Shown here piece by piece: positions 46,634 through 55,246 of a stretch of DNA of 64,000 nt. The stretch covers positions 992,001 to 1,056,000 of the forward strand of contig CP064984.1 of the NCBI GenBank assembly GCA_016699615.1, read 5' to 3'. Below the pieces are notes generated by a model. The model was not told where the DNA came from, made no database searches, and was given only the letters and a program-made list of their open reading frames with translations. Numbering within the stretch: position 1 is the stretch's first letter; each line of letters opens with the position of its first letter. The position numbers and the translations under genes are program-made. The stretch comes from Sphingobacteriales bacterium (GTDB taxonomy: Bacteria > Bacteroidota > Bacteroidia > Chitinophagales > JADIYW01).

Positions 46634-46703
46634 ATTGTTATTTTGTGTGTTAAGTTAGTTAATGCAAGACTTTATAATGAAAAATAAACTCAACTTGTGT
46701 GGA

Positions 46704-47345
46704 TTACTTTTTGGCTATGCACAGATAATAATCGAAGATAGGTTCTTTTTTTATTAAAATACTAGAAAATACATTTAAGTGCTCAGATTTTAGAAAAGCT
46801 TCATATTCTTGCAAGTCATATTGGTGTGGATGCAAAGCATCTCCAGGCAATATTTGAAATATTTTTTTGAGTATTGCAAATCTATGTGCATCTACAGAAA
46901 CATATATTTGTCCACCTTTTTTTAATGCGTTTGCTAATTTATGATAGGCTAGTTGTATGTCTGCTACATGGTTGATAGCATTTAGACAAAAAATAACATC
47001 ATACTTTTCAATTACATCAATTTCTTCGATGCTTTTGGAAATAAATTGTGTGTGTGTGTAATTGCTTACATCGAAATGTGGCAATGCTTGATATTGATTG
47101 ATTAATGGATCTACGGCATCTACTTTATTTTTATCTAATACCATAAAAATGCCTGCTGGTCCACAACCTGCGTCTAATACTTGTAGTTGTTCTAATTTGG
47201 GTAAATCAGGAATATGTTGCAAAAAGTCTATCCAATATTTTTTTTTCCAGCTTAGGTATTCATCTACATTTTTATGTTTTAAATAGCGTTGCCACCATTT
47301 AATTTCTAGTTGTTGTGCTACTTTCCATTTTAGATTACTTACCAT
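46704..47345 (-). CDS. Class I SAM-dependent methyltransferase
   Basis: 213 residues. SAM-binding motif I is V-L-D-A-G-C-G-P-A-G near residue 55, followed by V-D-A-V-D-P and the acidic strand Y-D-V-I-F-C-L-N-A-I-N-H near 110. The N terminus is rich in Trp and Lys. The methyl acceptor cannot be deduced. Placed 15 bp downstream of the HMG-CoA reductase gene on the same strand, so possibly in the same transcript. Confidence 0.82.
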   Translation of the reverse strand: MVSNLKWKVAQQLEIKWWQRYLKHKNVDEYLSWKKKYWIDFLQHIPDLPKLEQLQVLDAGCGPAGIFMVLDKNKVDAVDPLINQYQALPHFDVSNYTHTQFISKSIEEIDVIEKYDVIFCLNAINHVADIQLAYHKLANALKKGGQIYVSVDAHRFAILKKIFQILPGDALHPHQYDLQEYEAFLKSEHLNVFSSILIKKEPIFDYYLCIAKK

Positions 47346-47360
47346 TCTGTACTTTAATAC

Positions 47361-48419
47361 TTATTTGATAGTTTCTGCATTTCTGATTTGTTCTAGCATT
47401 ACACGTACTGTAGTAAATGATACAATTTTATCTTTAAAATATTCTAATGCATATTTTTTCTCTTCATCAGTTGCATGATAGTGATTTAGAATGTTCAATA
47501 AATGCATTTTCATGTGTCCTTGTTGAATACCTACTGTAGTTAAAGCACGTAATGCTGCAAAATTTTGTGCTAAGCCTGCAACTGCACAAAATTGCATTAA
47601 CTCTTCAGCATTTGGATTGCCAAGAATTTGTAAAGCAATTTTTACAATTGGGTGCAGTTGCGTTAGCCCACCAACTGTACCAACAGCCAATGGCAAATCT
47701 ATCCAAAATTTGAATATATCATTTTCTATGGAACAGTGTGTTAAAGAACCATAGCTGCCATCTTTTGCTGCGTAAGTGTGTCCGCAAGCTTCAACAGCTC
47801 TAAAATCATTTCCTGTTGCAATGATTAAAGCATCAACGCCATTGTAAATTCCTTTGTTGTGTGTAGTTGCCCTGTGCGGATCTACTTCTGCAATTTTTAC
47901 TGCCAATCTAAATTTTTCAGCAAACTCTTGTGCTGTAATACTTCCAAAGTTTCCAAGTTCTTCTACCTTACAAGATACTGTTGCTCTTACAATACAATTT
48001 GGTGTATAGTTTGAGACAATAGACATTATAATATTTATATTGCCTAATGCTTGTTCTTGCGCTATACTTTTCATTTGTGATGCAAATTCTTCTAAACATG
48101 TATTGATGAAATTTGCACCCATTGAATCGCATGTATTAAATGATGCTTTGAGTTGATAATAATTTGGTTCATGGTGTGTCATATCTATCAACTCAATATC
48201 TGTAATGCCACCACCACGTTGCTCCATGTTGAATGTGATGTAGTGTGCGGCATCTATTAATTGTTGTTTTATATTTGGAAATTGTTTTTTTAGTTTTGTA
48301 CCATCGCCACCAAATTGAAAATGTACTTGACCTATTTTTGTTGTTCCTAATACTTCTGTTTTAAAACCACCACGTTCGCTCCAAAATTTTCCGCTTTTCG
48401 ACATTCTTTGCTGCAACAA
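47361..48419 (-). pseudogene. Class II HMG-CoA reductase, C-terminal part (frameshifted)
   Basis: Carries the catalytic portion: Glu in S-E-R-G-G-F-K, Lys in H-N-K-G-I-Y-N-G, Asp in G-N-D-F-R-A and His in Q-G-H-M-K-M-H. This is the degradative-type (class II) enzyme that interconverts HMG-CoA and mevalonate. The frame lacks a plausible start; its first methionine lies in a stretch that is out of frame with the true N terminus encoded at 48,361-48,678. Joining the two frames between about 48,383 and 48,412 gives an enzyme of about 438 residues, the usual length. The neighbouring type 2 IPP isomerase suggests a biosynthetic mevalonate pathway. Confidence 0.8.
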
Positions 48420-48678
48420 CAGAACTTTCTTCTATTGCCATTGGCAAACAATACCATTTATCATTTATTAAAAAATTGGGTGCTACTGAAAATGGAAAGA
48501 AATAGTTTGTTATGGTGTTTTCAGAAAATTCGTCTAACTTTTTTTGTGTTGCCAAATCTTTGTGCCAAAATGATAGTAGTGTTTCTTTGGCTTGTTCATC
48601 ATTATTCAGATAGTCTGCAACCAACCAATCTATTTTCTGACTTTTGCTTAACTTAGAATATCCTTCTATGTTTTTCAT
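48361..48678 (-). pseudogene. Class II HMG-CoA reductase, N-terminal part (frameshifted)
   Basis: Residues 1 to about 88 (M-K-N-I-E-G-Y-S-K-L to E-E-S-S-V-V-A-A) match the family N terminus, including the A-I-E-E-S-S-V-V-A-A substrate-binding block. The frame then runs into unrelated residues and stops at 48,361. The family continuation F-W-S-E-R-G-G is present in a second frame. A T4 run at 48,395-48,398 (A4 on the coding strand) is a candidate site: A3 would give V-E-S-G-K-F-W. Starts 6 bp after the fni stop, so part of a fni-HMGR unit. Confidence 0.8.
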
Positions 48679-48684
48679 ATATTA

Positions 48685-49716
48685 TTATTTTGCTTTTAAA
48701 AATGCCTGTGCTAATTTTAAACCTTCAATCTGTGCATCTAAATATTGGTGCAATGCATCATAACTTTGTTCAGCATATTTTAATAATGTAGATGCTTGAC
48801 CATATATACTATTTGCATGTAGTTTGCTCATTAGATAATAACCATCTAAGAAATTTTTTATTCCACCAGAAATAATAAATTCTTTGTCTTGTTGCAAAGT
48901 TCCATTATTTTCTTTAAGAATATCGTTAATAAAACTTACCATTTCTGTTGCACTATGCCCAATATTTGCAATTGAATCGTATAAACTTTGTTTTTCTGTT
49001 TGGTTTCTTAGCAGCTCTAATTTTGAGAAATTTGTACCACCATGTGCTGCAAACTCAATAGCTTGAATTGGTAATTCTAATAATTCTTTTAGACTTCGTT
49101 TTCCAAATCCTTGTCCAACTTCTTTTACAATAATATTTGTTTTTAGTACATCTATTAGTCTTTTTAATGTATCAATTGGTGGATATTTAATTTTATCGCC
49201 TTCTGGTTGTAGCCATTCTTGCAATGGATTGATATGTACTATTAAACCATCTGCTTGTAATTTATCTATTAGTTCAGTTATTTTATGTACGTTGTTTTGA
49301 TCTAATAAAATCTCTATCTGTGCAATACCTAAATTTGCATAAAAAGGAACATCATCGCCTAATATTTTTCTTAAATCAAAATCTGGTAATCTATCATTGC
49401 TATCTAACAAAGAACGACAAGAACCTAAGCTCATGCCCATTTTGAAATGTGCGCAAGCTTGTGCTAAATTATGATTGATTTGATATGCTTTCTCAGTGCC
49501 ACCAGTCATACTAGAAACCCAGATTGGCGTTTGTATTGTTTTGTTGAGAAATCTTTTACTAGTTAGGTTTTTATTTGGATGCGCAGCTAACAATGGCTCG
49601 TAGTAAAATCTATCATCTATTTGCTGTGTAGATACTTGTGCTTGGAAAGCCAGCTGAATATGGTCTTGCTTTCTATTGCTTGCATTACTGTCTTGTATGT
49701 TTGTTTGTTGTTCCAA
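48685..49716 (-). CDS. fni: Type 2 isopentenyl-diphosphate delta-isomerase
   Basis: 343 residues. FMN- and NADPH-dependent enzyme that interconverts IPP and DMAPP. R-K-Q-D-H-I near residue 16 and W-V-S-S-M-T-G-G near 67 are family signatures. The TIM-barrel part has V-K-E-V-G-Q-G-F near 205 and an A-A-H-G-G-T-N phosphate-binding region near 225. Flanked by HMG-CoA reductase, consistent with the mevalonate route. Its product feeds the uppS enzyme encoded at 38.4 kb. Confidence 0.92.
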   Translation of the reverse strand: MEQQTNIQDSNASNRKQDHIQLAFQAQVSTQQIDDRFYYEPLLAAHPNKNLTSKRFLNKTIQTPIWVSSMTGGTEKAYQINHNLAQACAHFKMGMSLGSCRSLLDSNDRLPDFDLRKILGDDVPFYANLGIAQIEILLDQNNVHKITELIDKLQADGLIVHINPLQEWLQPEGDKIKYPPIDTLKRLIDVLKTNIIVKEVGQGFGKRSLKELLELPIQAIEFAAHGGTNFSKLELLRNQTEKQSLYDSIANIGHSATEMVSFINDILKENNGTLQQDKEFIISGGIKNFLDGYYLMSKLHANSIYGQASTLLKYAEQSYDALHQYLDAQIEGLKLAQAFLKAK

Positions 49717-49722
49717 AAATAT

Positions 49723-50247
49723 TTATTTCTGTTTTAATGAATAGGCAATACCTTGTATATCTTTTTGCCAAAGGTCTCTTTTGTGTCTGAAACACCAACC
49801 AGCTGTTTGATATAGATGTTCATCTTTCCCTTCAAATAAATTAAATACAAAATACATTCTTTTTTCTTGATTTGTAGATGCAATGATACCAGAAATGTGT
49901 ACTTCTCTAGTTTTAAATTGATTTATATTGAATGTTGTATCTTTTTCTACCTGTGGTTCTCTAATTCCATTTTTCAATTGATTGACTAATGAATCTGCCA
50001 TGATGTTAAATCCATTTATTCCTGGTTTTTTGCCATAATCACAAAGTATAAAAAACACATCTCTATAATCATTTTTTAGTCCAAGTATTAAATTTTGAAC
50101 CGGAAATACGTCTTTATCTTTTTTTAGGTATGATGGATATTCTATGCTAATATTATCGTTTTGAAATACTTTAGGTTTTTCGCTGTATTTGCAAGCTGTG
50201 ATCAATAGAATAGTAAATAGGAAATAAATATTTGCACATTTTTTCAT
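49723..50247 (-). CDS. Uncharacterised lipoprotein
   Basis: 174 residues. A signal peptide with a good lipobox, L-I-T-A-C at residues 15-19, predicts lipidation and membrane anchoring. The mature domain has a mixed alpha/beta pattern resembling the PsbP/YkuD-like small domains often seen in Bacteroidota lipoproteins (F-Q-N-D-N-I-S-I-E-Y-P near the start), but no family was firmly recognised. Starts the minus-strand unit that continues into fni, 6 bp apart. Confidence 0.7.
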   Translation of the reverse strand: MKKCANIYFLFTILLITACKYSEKPKVFQNDNISIEYPSYLKKDKDVFPVQNLILGLKNDYRDVFFILCDYGKKPGINGFNIMADSLVNQLKNGIREPQVEKDTTFNINQFKTREVHISGIIASTNQEKRMYFVFNLFEGKDEHLYQTAGWCFRHKRDLWQKDIQGIAYSLKQK

Positions 50248-50251
50248 GGTA

Positions 50252-50259
50252 CAAATATA
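50252..50259 (-). promoter_or_regulatory. -7 box of the lipoprotein-fni-HMGR unit
   Basis: CAAATATA on plus, TATATTTG on minus, 4 nt before the ATG at 50,247; another near-leaderless arrangement. Confidence 0.5.
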
Positions 50260-50324
50260 ATCAAATCTTCAAGCAGTTTGGTGTTTGATTTTTGTAAATA
50301 ATTCTAAACGATATTAAATGTATT

Positions 50325-51398
50325 TTATTGTTTCATGCTGGCAATCCACTCTTTTATAAGTGCAACGCCTTCTGTGTGTACAGTGCTTCTTCCTAATTCT
50401 GGCATCATGGCTTCTAAGTCTGTACTTTCCATTCTATATGTAAGTATTGATTCTTCTGGTTTGCCTGGAACAATATCGTACATTCTGTCACCACTTCCTT
50501 TTCCTGCTGCTACTGGACTTTTCATTACGCCCCAACTTTCTGGATTTTTTTCTGATAATAAGAGCAACAAACCGCTTGTGTTTGCGCTGCCTTCTGCTCT
50601 ATGGCAATGCGCACAATTTATTTCTAAGTATCCTTTGGCTCTTTCTTCTACTGTGCCACTGTGTACATCATCCCATTTTGCTATTTTATTCTGAATATTT
50701 TCTTCTTTGTTATATCCTGTTAGATATCCAAATTCTGTCCACTTATCTAATTGATTTTTTGAACCATCGGCGTATTTAAAATCATGGTTTAAGTATCTTA
50801 CTTTTGGTCCAATTGGTACTGCAATATTCTTTAGGTTGTGGCAGTTTTTACATTGATTTTTATTTGGTACTGAGTAATTAATTTCATGTTTATTTTTTTC
50901 AGCATCAACATAAGCTATTTTATAATTTCCGCCTATCACTTCCAATGTTGCTTCTGTTTGCTCTTCATTCCAAACATAAGGCAAGGTTTCCCACTTATCT
51001 TTAGTCTTAATTAATAATCTTGTTTCTATAATTCTTTTGCCTTTGTCTAAGTTTGTATAATCATGATGATAATAGAAATTTTTGATTAATACTGTACCAT
51101 CAGGAAAATCAAGTGATTCATCTTTATTGTATTTTGCTGCTGTGCCTTTTGGCATCCATACAAATCTTGCTTTCTCGGCATAATCTGTGAACAATGGCGT
51201 GATTAAGTCATATGGCAATACACCATCATTAGGTAATAAATCACTCATCTTACCTTTGAAGAAATTATACTGAGATAATTTTTCAAATGGTTTGGCATTG
51301 ATGTCTACAGTAACTTGTTTATTGCTATTGGTTTTGCATTGGTATAGTACTAAAGATAACGTGAACAATACTATAGTTAATGCAATGTACTTTTTCAT
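50325..51398 (-). CDS. SO2930-family diheme c-type cytochrome
   Basis: 357 residues. The N-terminal signal sequence ends around L-Y-Q-C; the Cys may be lipidated although the lipobox is atypical. Two heme-binding C-x-x-C-H motifs, C-K-N-C-H near residue 185 and C-A-H-C-H near 264, identify a diheme cytochrome. The surrounding Y-D-L-I-T-P-L-F-T-D-Y-A segment is typical of the family first noted in Shewanella (SO2930). Its gene is 7 bp downstream of the beta-helix lipoprotein gene, a pairing also known in Shewanella (SO2929/SO2930). Physiological electron donor and acceptor are unknown. Confidence 0.87.
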   Translation of the reverse strand: MKKYIALTIVLFTLSLVLYQCKTNSNKQVTVDINAKPFEKLSQYNFFKGKMSDLLPNDGVLPYDLITPLFTDYAEKARFVWMPKGTAAKYNKDESLDFPDGTVLIKNFYYHHDYTNLDKGKRIIETRLLIKTKDKWETLPYVWNEEQTEATLEVIGGNYKIAYVDAEKNKHEINYSVPNKNQCKNCHNLKNIAVPIGPKVRYLNHDFKYADGSKNQLDKWTEFGYLTGYNKEENIQNKIAKWDDVHSGTVEERAKGYLEINCAHCHRAEGSANTSGLLLLLSEKNPESWGVMKSPVAAGKGSGDRMYDIVPGKPEESILTYRMESTDLEAMMPELGRSTVHTEGVALIKEWIASMKQ

Positions 51399-51405
51399 CT
51401 TTATT

Positions 51406-52668
51406 TTATTTTGAGTTGCTTCCTAATATTCCACTAATTGCACAATCGAATTTGGAAATATCATTATCATAAGTTTTAATTAAATCTGTTACACCTTCAG
51501 CTTTCCAAGCATTCAGGTTCATGAATTTGATATCACCATTATCTTTGATACATATTTTTTTATCTGCTGGTAGGTTGCCTTTTGCATCACGTACTCTTTT
51601 ATCTGACGAGCCATCATACACAATATCTACTGGAGATTTTGCTGTAGCTACCATTAGTTTTCCTAAATCAGATTTTAAATCTGGAATAAGTGTTCCTTTG
51701 CGTGTAATATTGTTATTATGTATACTAATAGAGTAACAATATGGTCCATAAGTTGTGTCATTCAATTCTTTGCCTGTCATAAAATAACTTACAATTGCAA
51801 TACCTACTGTTTTATTATCTGTGATAATATTGTCATAAACATCTACACTGTCTGTAGCCATGATTATCATTCCGCTTCCTGATGGAATGCTTGAAACAAT
51901 CATGCCTGGTTTTCCAAAATTCTTGAAATTGTTATTGATGCATTTGTTGTTAAATACTCTTGCATTTCTTCCATGAGCTTGAAATAACTTTGGCAAATCG
52001 AAAATTAAAATTCCACCTGCGTTATTCTCTGATAAATTATCATAAACATCTGAATTGATGCAATTTTCTATTTCAATTCCTGCCACGTTGTGATGTGCGT
52101 AACAGTTTCTTACAATTACATTTTTTGATTGACCAACATAAACACCAGCATCTGCACAATAAGATACTTCGCATTTTTCTAAAAGTACATTTTCGCATTC
52201 AACTGGATAATAGCCATAATTTCCATTTGCTGTATCAGCACCAGTTGTCCAAGTAGAGTTCATATTTCTAATAACAACATCTGAGCAACCTTTTAGTTTT
52301 AGATTATCGCCTTTTGCATCTTGAATAGAGAAACCTTCTATGGTAATGCCTTTGCAATTTGTAACATTGATACCTTCTGCGCCTTCTGTTTGCCCAAAAA
52401 ATGAAAGTATTGTTTTGTCTATGCCAGCACCTTTTATTGTAATATTATTTTTTCCTTCTAAAGAAATTGATTTAGTGAAAAGATATTTTCCTGCTGGAAT
52501 TTCTATTGTGCCACCATCTTCAACTAAGATGAACTCTTCTTGAAGTTTTTTCTGAAATGCTTCGTCTACTTTAAATCCACTTGTATCTGCATCTTTTTTT
52601 CCGCTTTTGCACGATGCTAACATTACGATAGTTAATAATAATAAGCTGAATTTTTGAACTACTTTCAT
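51406..52668 (-). CDS. Parallel beta-helix lipoprotein, partner of diheme cytochrome
   Basis: 420 residues. Lipobox M-L-A-S-C at residues 16-20, then a right-handed parallel beta-helix. Repeated short turns such as I-T-I-E-G-F-S-I, V-I-R-N-M-N-S, V-I-V-R-N-C-Y-A-H-H-N and V-Y-D-N-I-I-T-D-N recur every 22-25 residues, as in NosD/pectate-lyase-type folds. It could bind a polysaccharide or support the neighbouring cytochrome. Divergent from the plus-strand GT-C gene, with 117 bp between them. Confidence 0.85.
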   Translation of the reverse strand: MKVVQKFSLLLLTIVMLASCKSGKKDADTSGFKVDEAFQKKLQEEFILVEDGGTIEIPAGKYLFTKSISLEGKNNITIKGAGIDKTILSFFGQTEGAEGINVTNCKGITIEGFSIQDAKGDNLKLKGCSDVVIRNMNSTWTTGADTANGNYGYYPVECENVLLEKCEVSYCADAGVYVGQSKNVIVRNCYAHHNVAGIEIENCINSDVYDNLSENNAGGILIFDLPKLFQAHGRNARVFNNKCINNNFKNFGKPGMIVSSIPSGSGMIIMATDSVDVYDNIITDNKTVGIAIVSYFMTGKELNDTTYGPYCYSISIHNNNITRKGTLIPDLKSDLGKLMVATAKSPVDIVYDGSSDKRVRDAKGNLPADKKICIKDNGDIKFMNLNAWKAEGVTDLIKTYDNDISKFDCAISGILGSNSK

Positions 52669-52785
52669 TTGACTAATTATTTTTAGTGAATTTAAGCATA
52701 AATCTTTTGATTTTATAATATTTCATTTAAAAAATGAAGCTGATATTTTTTTAGATTATAATTATAATAATACTAATTTTATCTA

Positions 52786-54171
52786 GTGAATTTTAGTAAG
52801 CAATCAAATTATAGATTAGTATTTCTTATTTCTGCAATGGTGGTGTTGCTTATATTTCTGTTGAGTAAACATCATCCATTTTTTTGGGATACATTATTAA
52901 CGTCATCTATTCTGCAACATTTTATAGAAAATGGATTAGGAAATTTTATTCTACCAGAGAATTTAGATGCTGGACATCCACCATTTTTTTATGCATATCT
53001 ATTTTGTGTTATAACATTGTTTGGTAAAAGTCTATTTGTTGCACATTTAGCAATGCTACCATTTCTATTTTTGCTTTGTTATGCTGTTTTGTCTTTGTTA
53101 GATTATTTCAAATTCAACACGAAAGAAAAACTATTGACTTTACTTTTTACTTTTAGTATTCCAGCTGTACTTACTCAGTCATTTTTGATAAGTTATGATA
53201 TTGCAATTTTAGCAATAGGCTTGTTGTGTTTAAATTTTGCTTTGAAAAAGCAATTCATTTTATTTTCTATTTTTTCTGTTGTGCTTTGTAGTGTAAGTGT
53301 GCGTGGCAATTTTGTTTTGATTGGTATAGTATTTATTTCATTTTTGATGAATGATAGAAAATATATTGTAAGAACAATTATATCTTTAATTCCATCTATA
53401 CTTTTTTGTGCAATTTGGTATGGCTACCATTATGCAGAAACTGGCTATTTTTTGCAAGGCAACAATGGCTGGCAAGAGCAACGAAATATTGCTGATGTAC
53501 AAACTATATTTAAAAATATCATTTCGATAGGTAGAAAATTATTTGACTTTGGTATTGTCTGTTTGTTTGTTCTAAATATCATAAGTTTTTCAGATAAATG
53601 CATCGATAGAAAATTATTTCTTTGGATAATCCCATTTGTTATTTTGTCAATAATATTTGTATCATTTACAAATCCAATTGGACATAGATATTATTTAATT
53701 GTTTATGTATTGATGTTGCTTCCAATCGTAAAATATTTAGCAAAGAAACCAAGCTATTTTAGTGTAATACTTATTCTTCTGCTATTCATTTCAAATTATC
53801 AAATTTATGGTGCTAGAGTTTCAAATGGTTGGGATTGTACATTGGCGCATCTATATTATTTTAATATAAAGAAAGATGCTGACAATTATTTGAAAGAAAA
53901 AAATATCCAAGCTGAAAATATAGGCACCGTATTTCCGCTTACTGCATCATCGCAACAAATGTATTGGATTGGCGATACTGATAAGATGAATAATGTAAAT
54001 GGTGAGAATTTAGATTCTACTCAATATATTTTGTACTCAAATATTGCTAATGATTTTTCTGACGAACAACTTGATGAGCTAAAAGAATGGAAAATAATTT
54101 GGCAAAAAAAATCGGTTGTTTGTAATATGATTTTATACGAAAATCCTACAATTGAAAACGAGCTACAATAG
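52786..54171 (+). CDS. GT-C / PMT-like membrane glycosyltransferase
   Basis: 461 residues from a GTG start (N-F-S-K-Q-S-N-Y). About eleven membrane helices. The first extracytoplasmic loop has F-F-W-D-T-L and D-A-G-H-P-P-F-F-Y-A-Y, the acidic and H-P-P motif of ArnT/PMT (GT39)-type enzymes that transfer sugars from polyprenyl-phosphate donors. A soluble C-terminal tail of about 90 residues follows. The sugar and acceptor are unknown. Its 3' end overlaps the convergent EEP gene by 26 bp. Confidence 0.8.
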   Translation: MNFSKQSNYRLVFLISAMVVLLIFLLSKHHPFFWDTLLTSSILQHFIENGLGNFILPENLDAGHPPFFYAYLFCVITLFGKSLFVAHLAMLPFLFLLCYAVLSLLDYFKFNTKEKLLTLLFTFSIPAVLTQSFLISYDIAILAIGLLCLNFALKKQFILFSIFSVVLCSVSVRGNFVLIGIVFISFLMNDRKYIVRTIISLIPSILFCAIWYGYHYAETGYFLQGNNGWQEQRNIADVQTIFKNIISIGRKLFDFGIVCLFVLNIISFSDKCIDRKLFLWIIPFVILSIIFVSFTNPIGHRYYLIVYVLMLLPIVKYLAKKPSYFSVILILLLFISNYQIYGARVSNGWDCTLAHLYYFNIKKDADNYLKEKNIQAENIGTVFPLTASSQQMYWIGDTDKMNNVNGENLDSTQYILYSNIANDFSDEQLDELKEWKIIWQKKSVVCNMILYENPTIENELQ

Positions 54172-55246
54172 GATAATGATCTGAAATATTGTTTTTAATA
54201 ATATTAAAATCAGATGCATTAACACCTTGTGTATGCAAAAAATAATCTATTCTCAAAAAAGGAATATTGCCACTGTAAGTGCTACCTACGCCAAATCCGT
54301 TTTCTGTAAAAACATCTTCCAAATCTTCAGAAATAGTGTTGTAAGTATATGAGTTTGGCAAATCATTAAAATCGCCACACAAAATATATTCTTGTTGTTG
54401 TGTGTTTAATATTTGTTTTAATGCATCTGCTTGTGTTGCTCTACGTTTGAATGCTTTTTTTAATTTATTCATCAAGCTGATAGCACCACTTTCATCTACT
54501 TGTTCTATCTCTTTTATATCTGTAATTGTTTTATAATCTTCTTTGCCAAAATGCACAGATTGCAAGTGTACATTTATAATTTGTATATGCTTTTTGTTGT
54601 AATTAATTGTAGTACAAATGCCTTTGTACGGATATTTTCCATAGAAGCTTTTGTGTTCTTGTTTTAATATTTTCTGAGTATCGATTATTGGAAATTTTGA
54701 AAATGTAGCAATGCCCCATTCTTCTGTATTTCTCAAGACCAATTCTTTTGAAAAGAAATAATATGTATAACCTAATTGTTTTAGTTTTTTTATGGTATTG
54801 AATTTTAATGTCGTGTCAGAATAAAACTCTTGAAAGCAAATTACGTCTGGATTTTCTGACTCTATAGTTTCAAATATTTTTTCTTGAGCTACCAAATTTT
54901 CACTCCAATTATACAAATCAAAATTCTTTACATTATAACTCATTACTTTCAATCCATTGTTGTTTGATGTTTCTTTGCTTATTGTAATGAGATTATTTAT
55001 TTGCGTATAACTTAATAGCAATGACAATGTAGATACCCAAAAGAACCATCTTTTTCTTAATATCCAAGCAAAAACAAAGAGCACATTTAGTACAACTGCA
55101 ACTGGAAATAAATAACCCAATAATGGTATAATTGCAATTTTTGCTGGACTAATATAACTTGCTGCTAAGGTAATAAATAAAAAAACGACACTAATGATAT
55201 TGAGTGTTCTTGAAAAGAAGGATACGAATAATTTTATGAATTTCAA
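54146..55246 (-). CDS. Endonuclease/exonuclease/phosphatase-family membrane protein
   Basis: 366 residues. Three N-terminal membrane helices (residues 10-95) are followed by an EEP domain. Metal and catalytic residues are in M-S-Y-N-V-K-N-F near residue 102, I-C-F-Q-E-F near 140, N-V-H-L-Q-S near 225, C-G-D-F-N-D-L-P near 292 and S-D-H-Y-P-I-V at the end. Substrates of such membrane-bound members are not established. Uses a TTG start that overlaps the TGA of the upstream rhomboid gene (ttga), implying coupling. Confidence 0.85.
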   Translation of the reverse strand: MKFIKLFVSFFSRTLNIISVVFLFITLAASYISPAKIAIIPLLGYLFPVAVVLNVLFVFAWILRKRWFFWVSTLSLLLSYTQINNLITISKETSNNNGLKVMSYNVKNFDLYNWSENLVAQEKIFETIESENPDVICFQEFYSDTTLKFNTIKKLKQLGYTYYFFSKELVLRNTEEWGIATFSKFPIIDTQKILKQEHKSFYGKYPYKGICTTINYNKKHIQIINVHLQSVHFGKEDYKTITDIKEIEQVDESGAISLMNKLKKAFKRRATQADALKQILNTQQQEYILCGDFNDLPNSYTYNTISEDLEDVFTENGFGVGSTYSGNIPFLRIDYFLHTQGVNASDFNIIKNNISDHYPIVARFQL

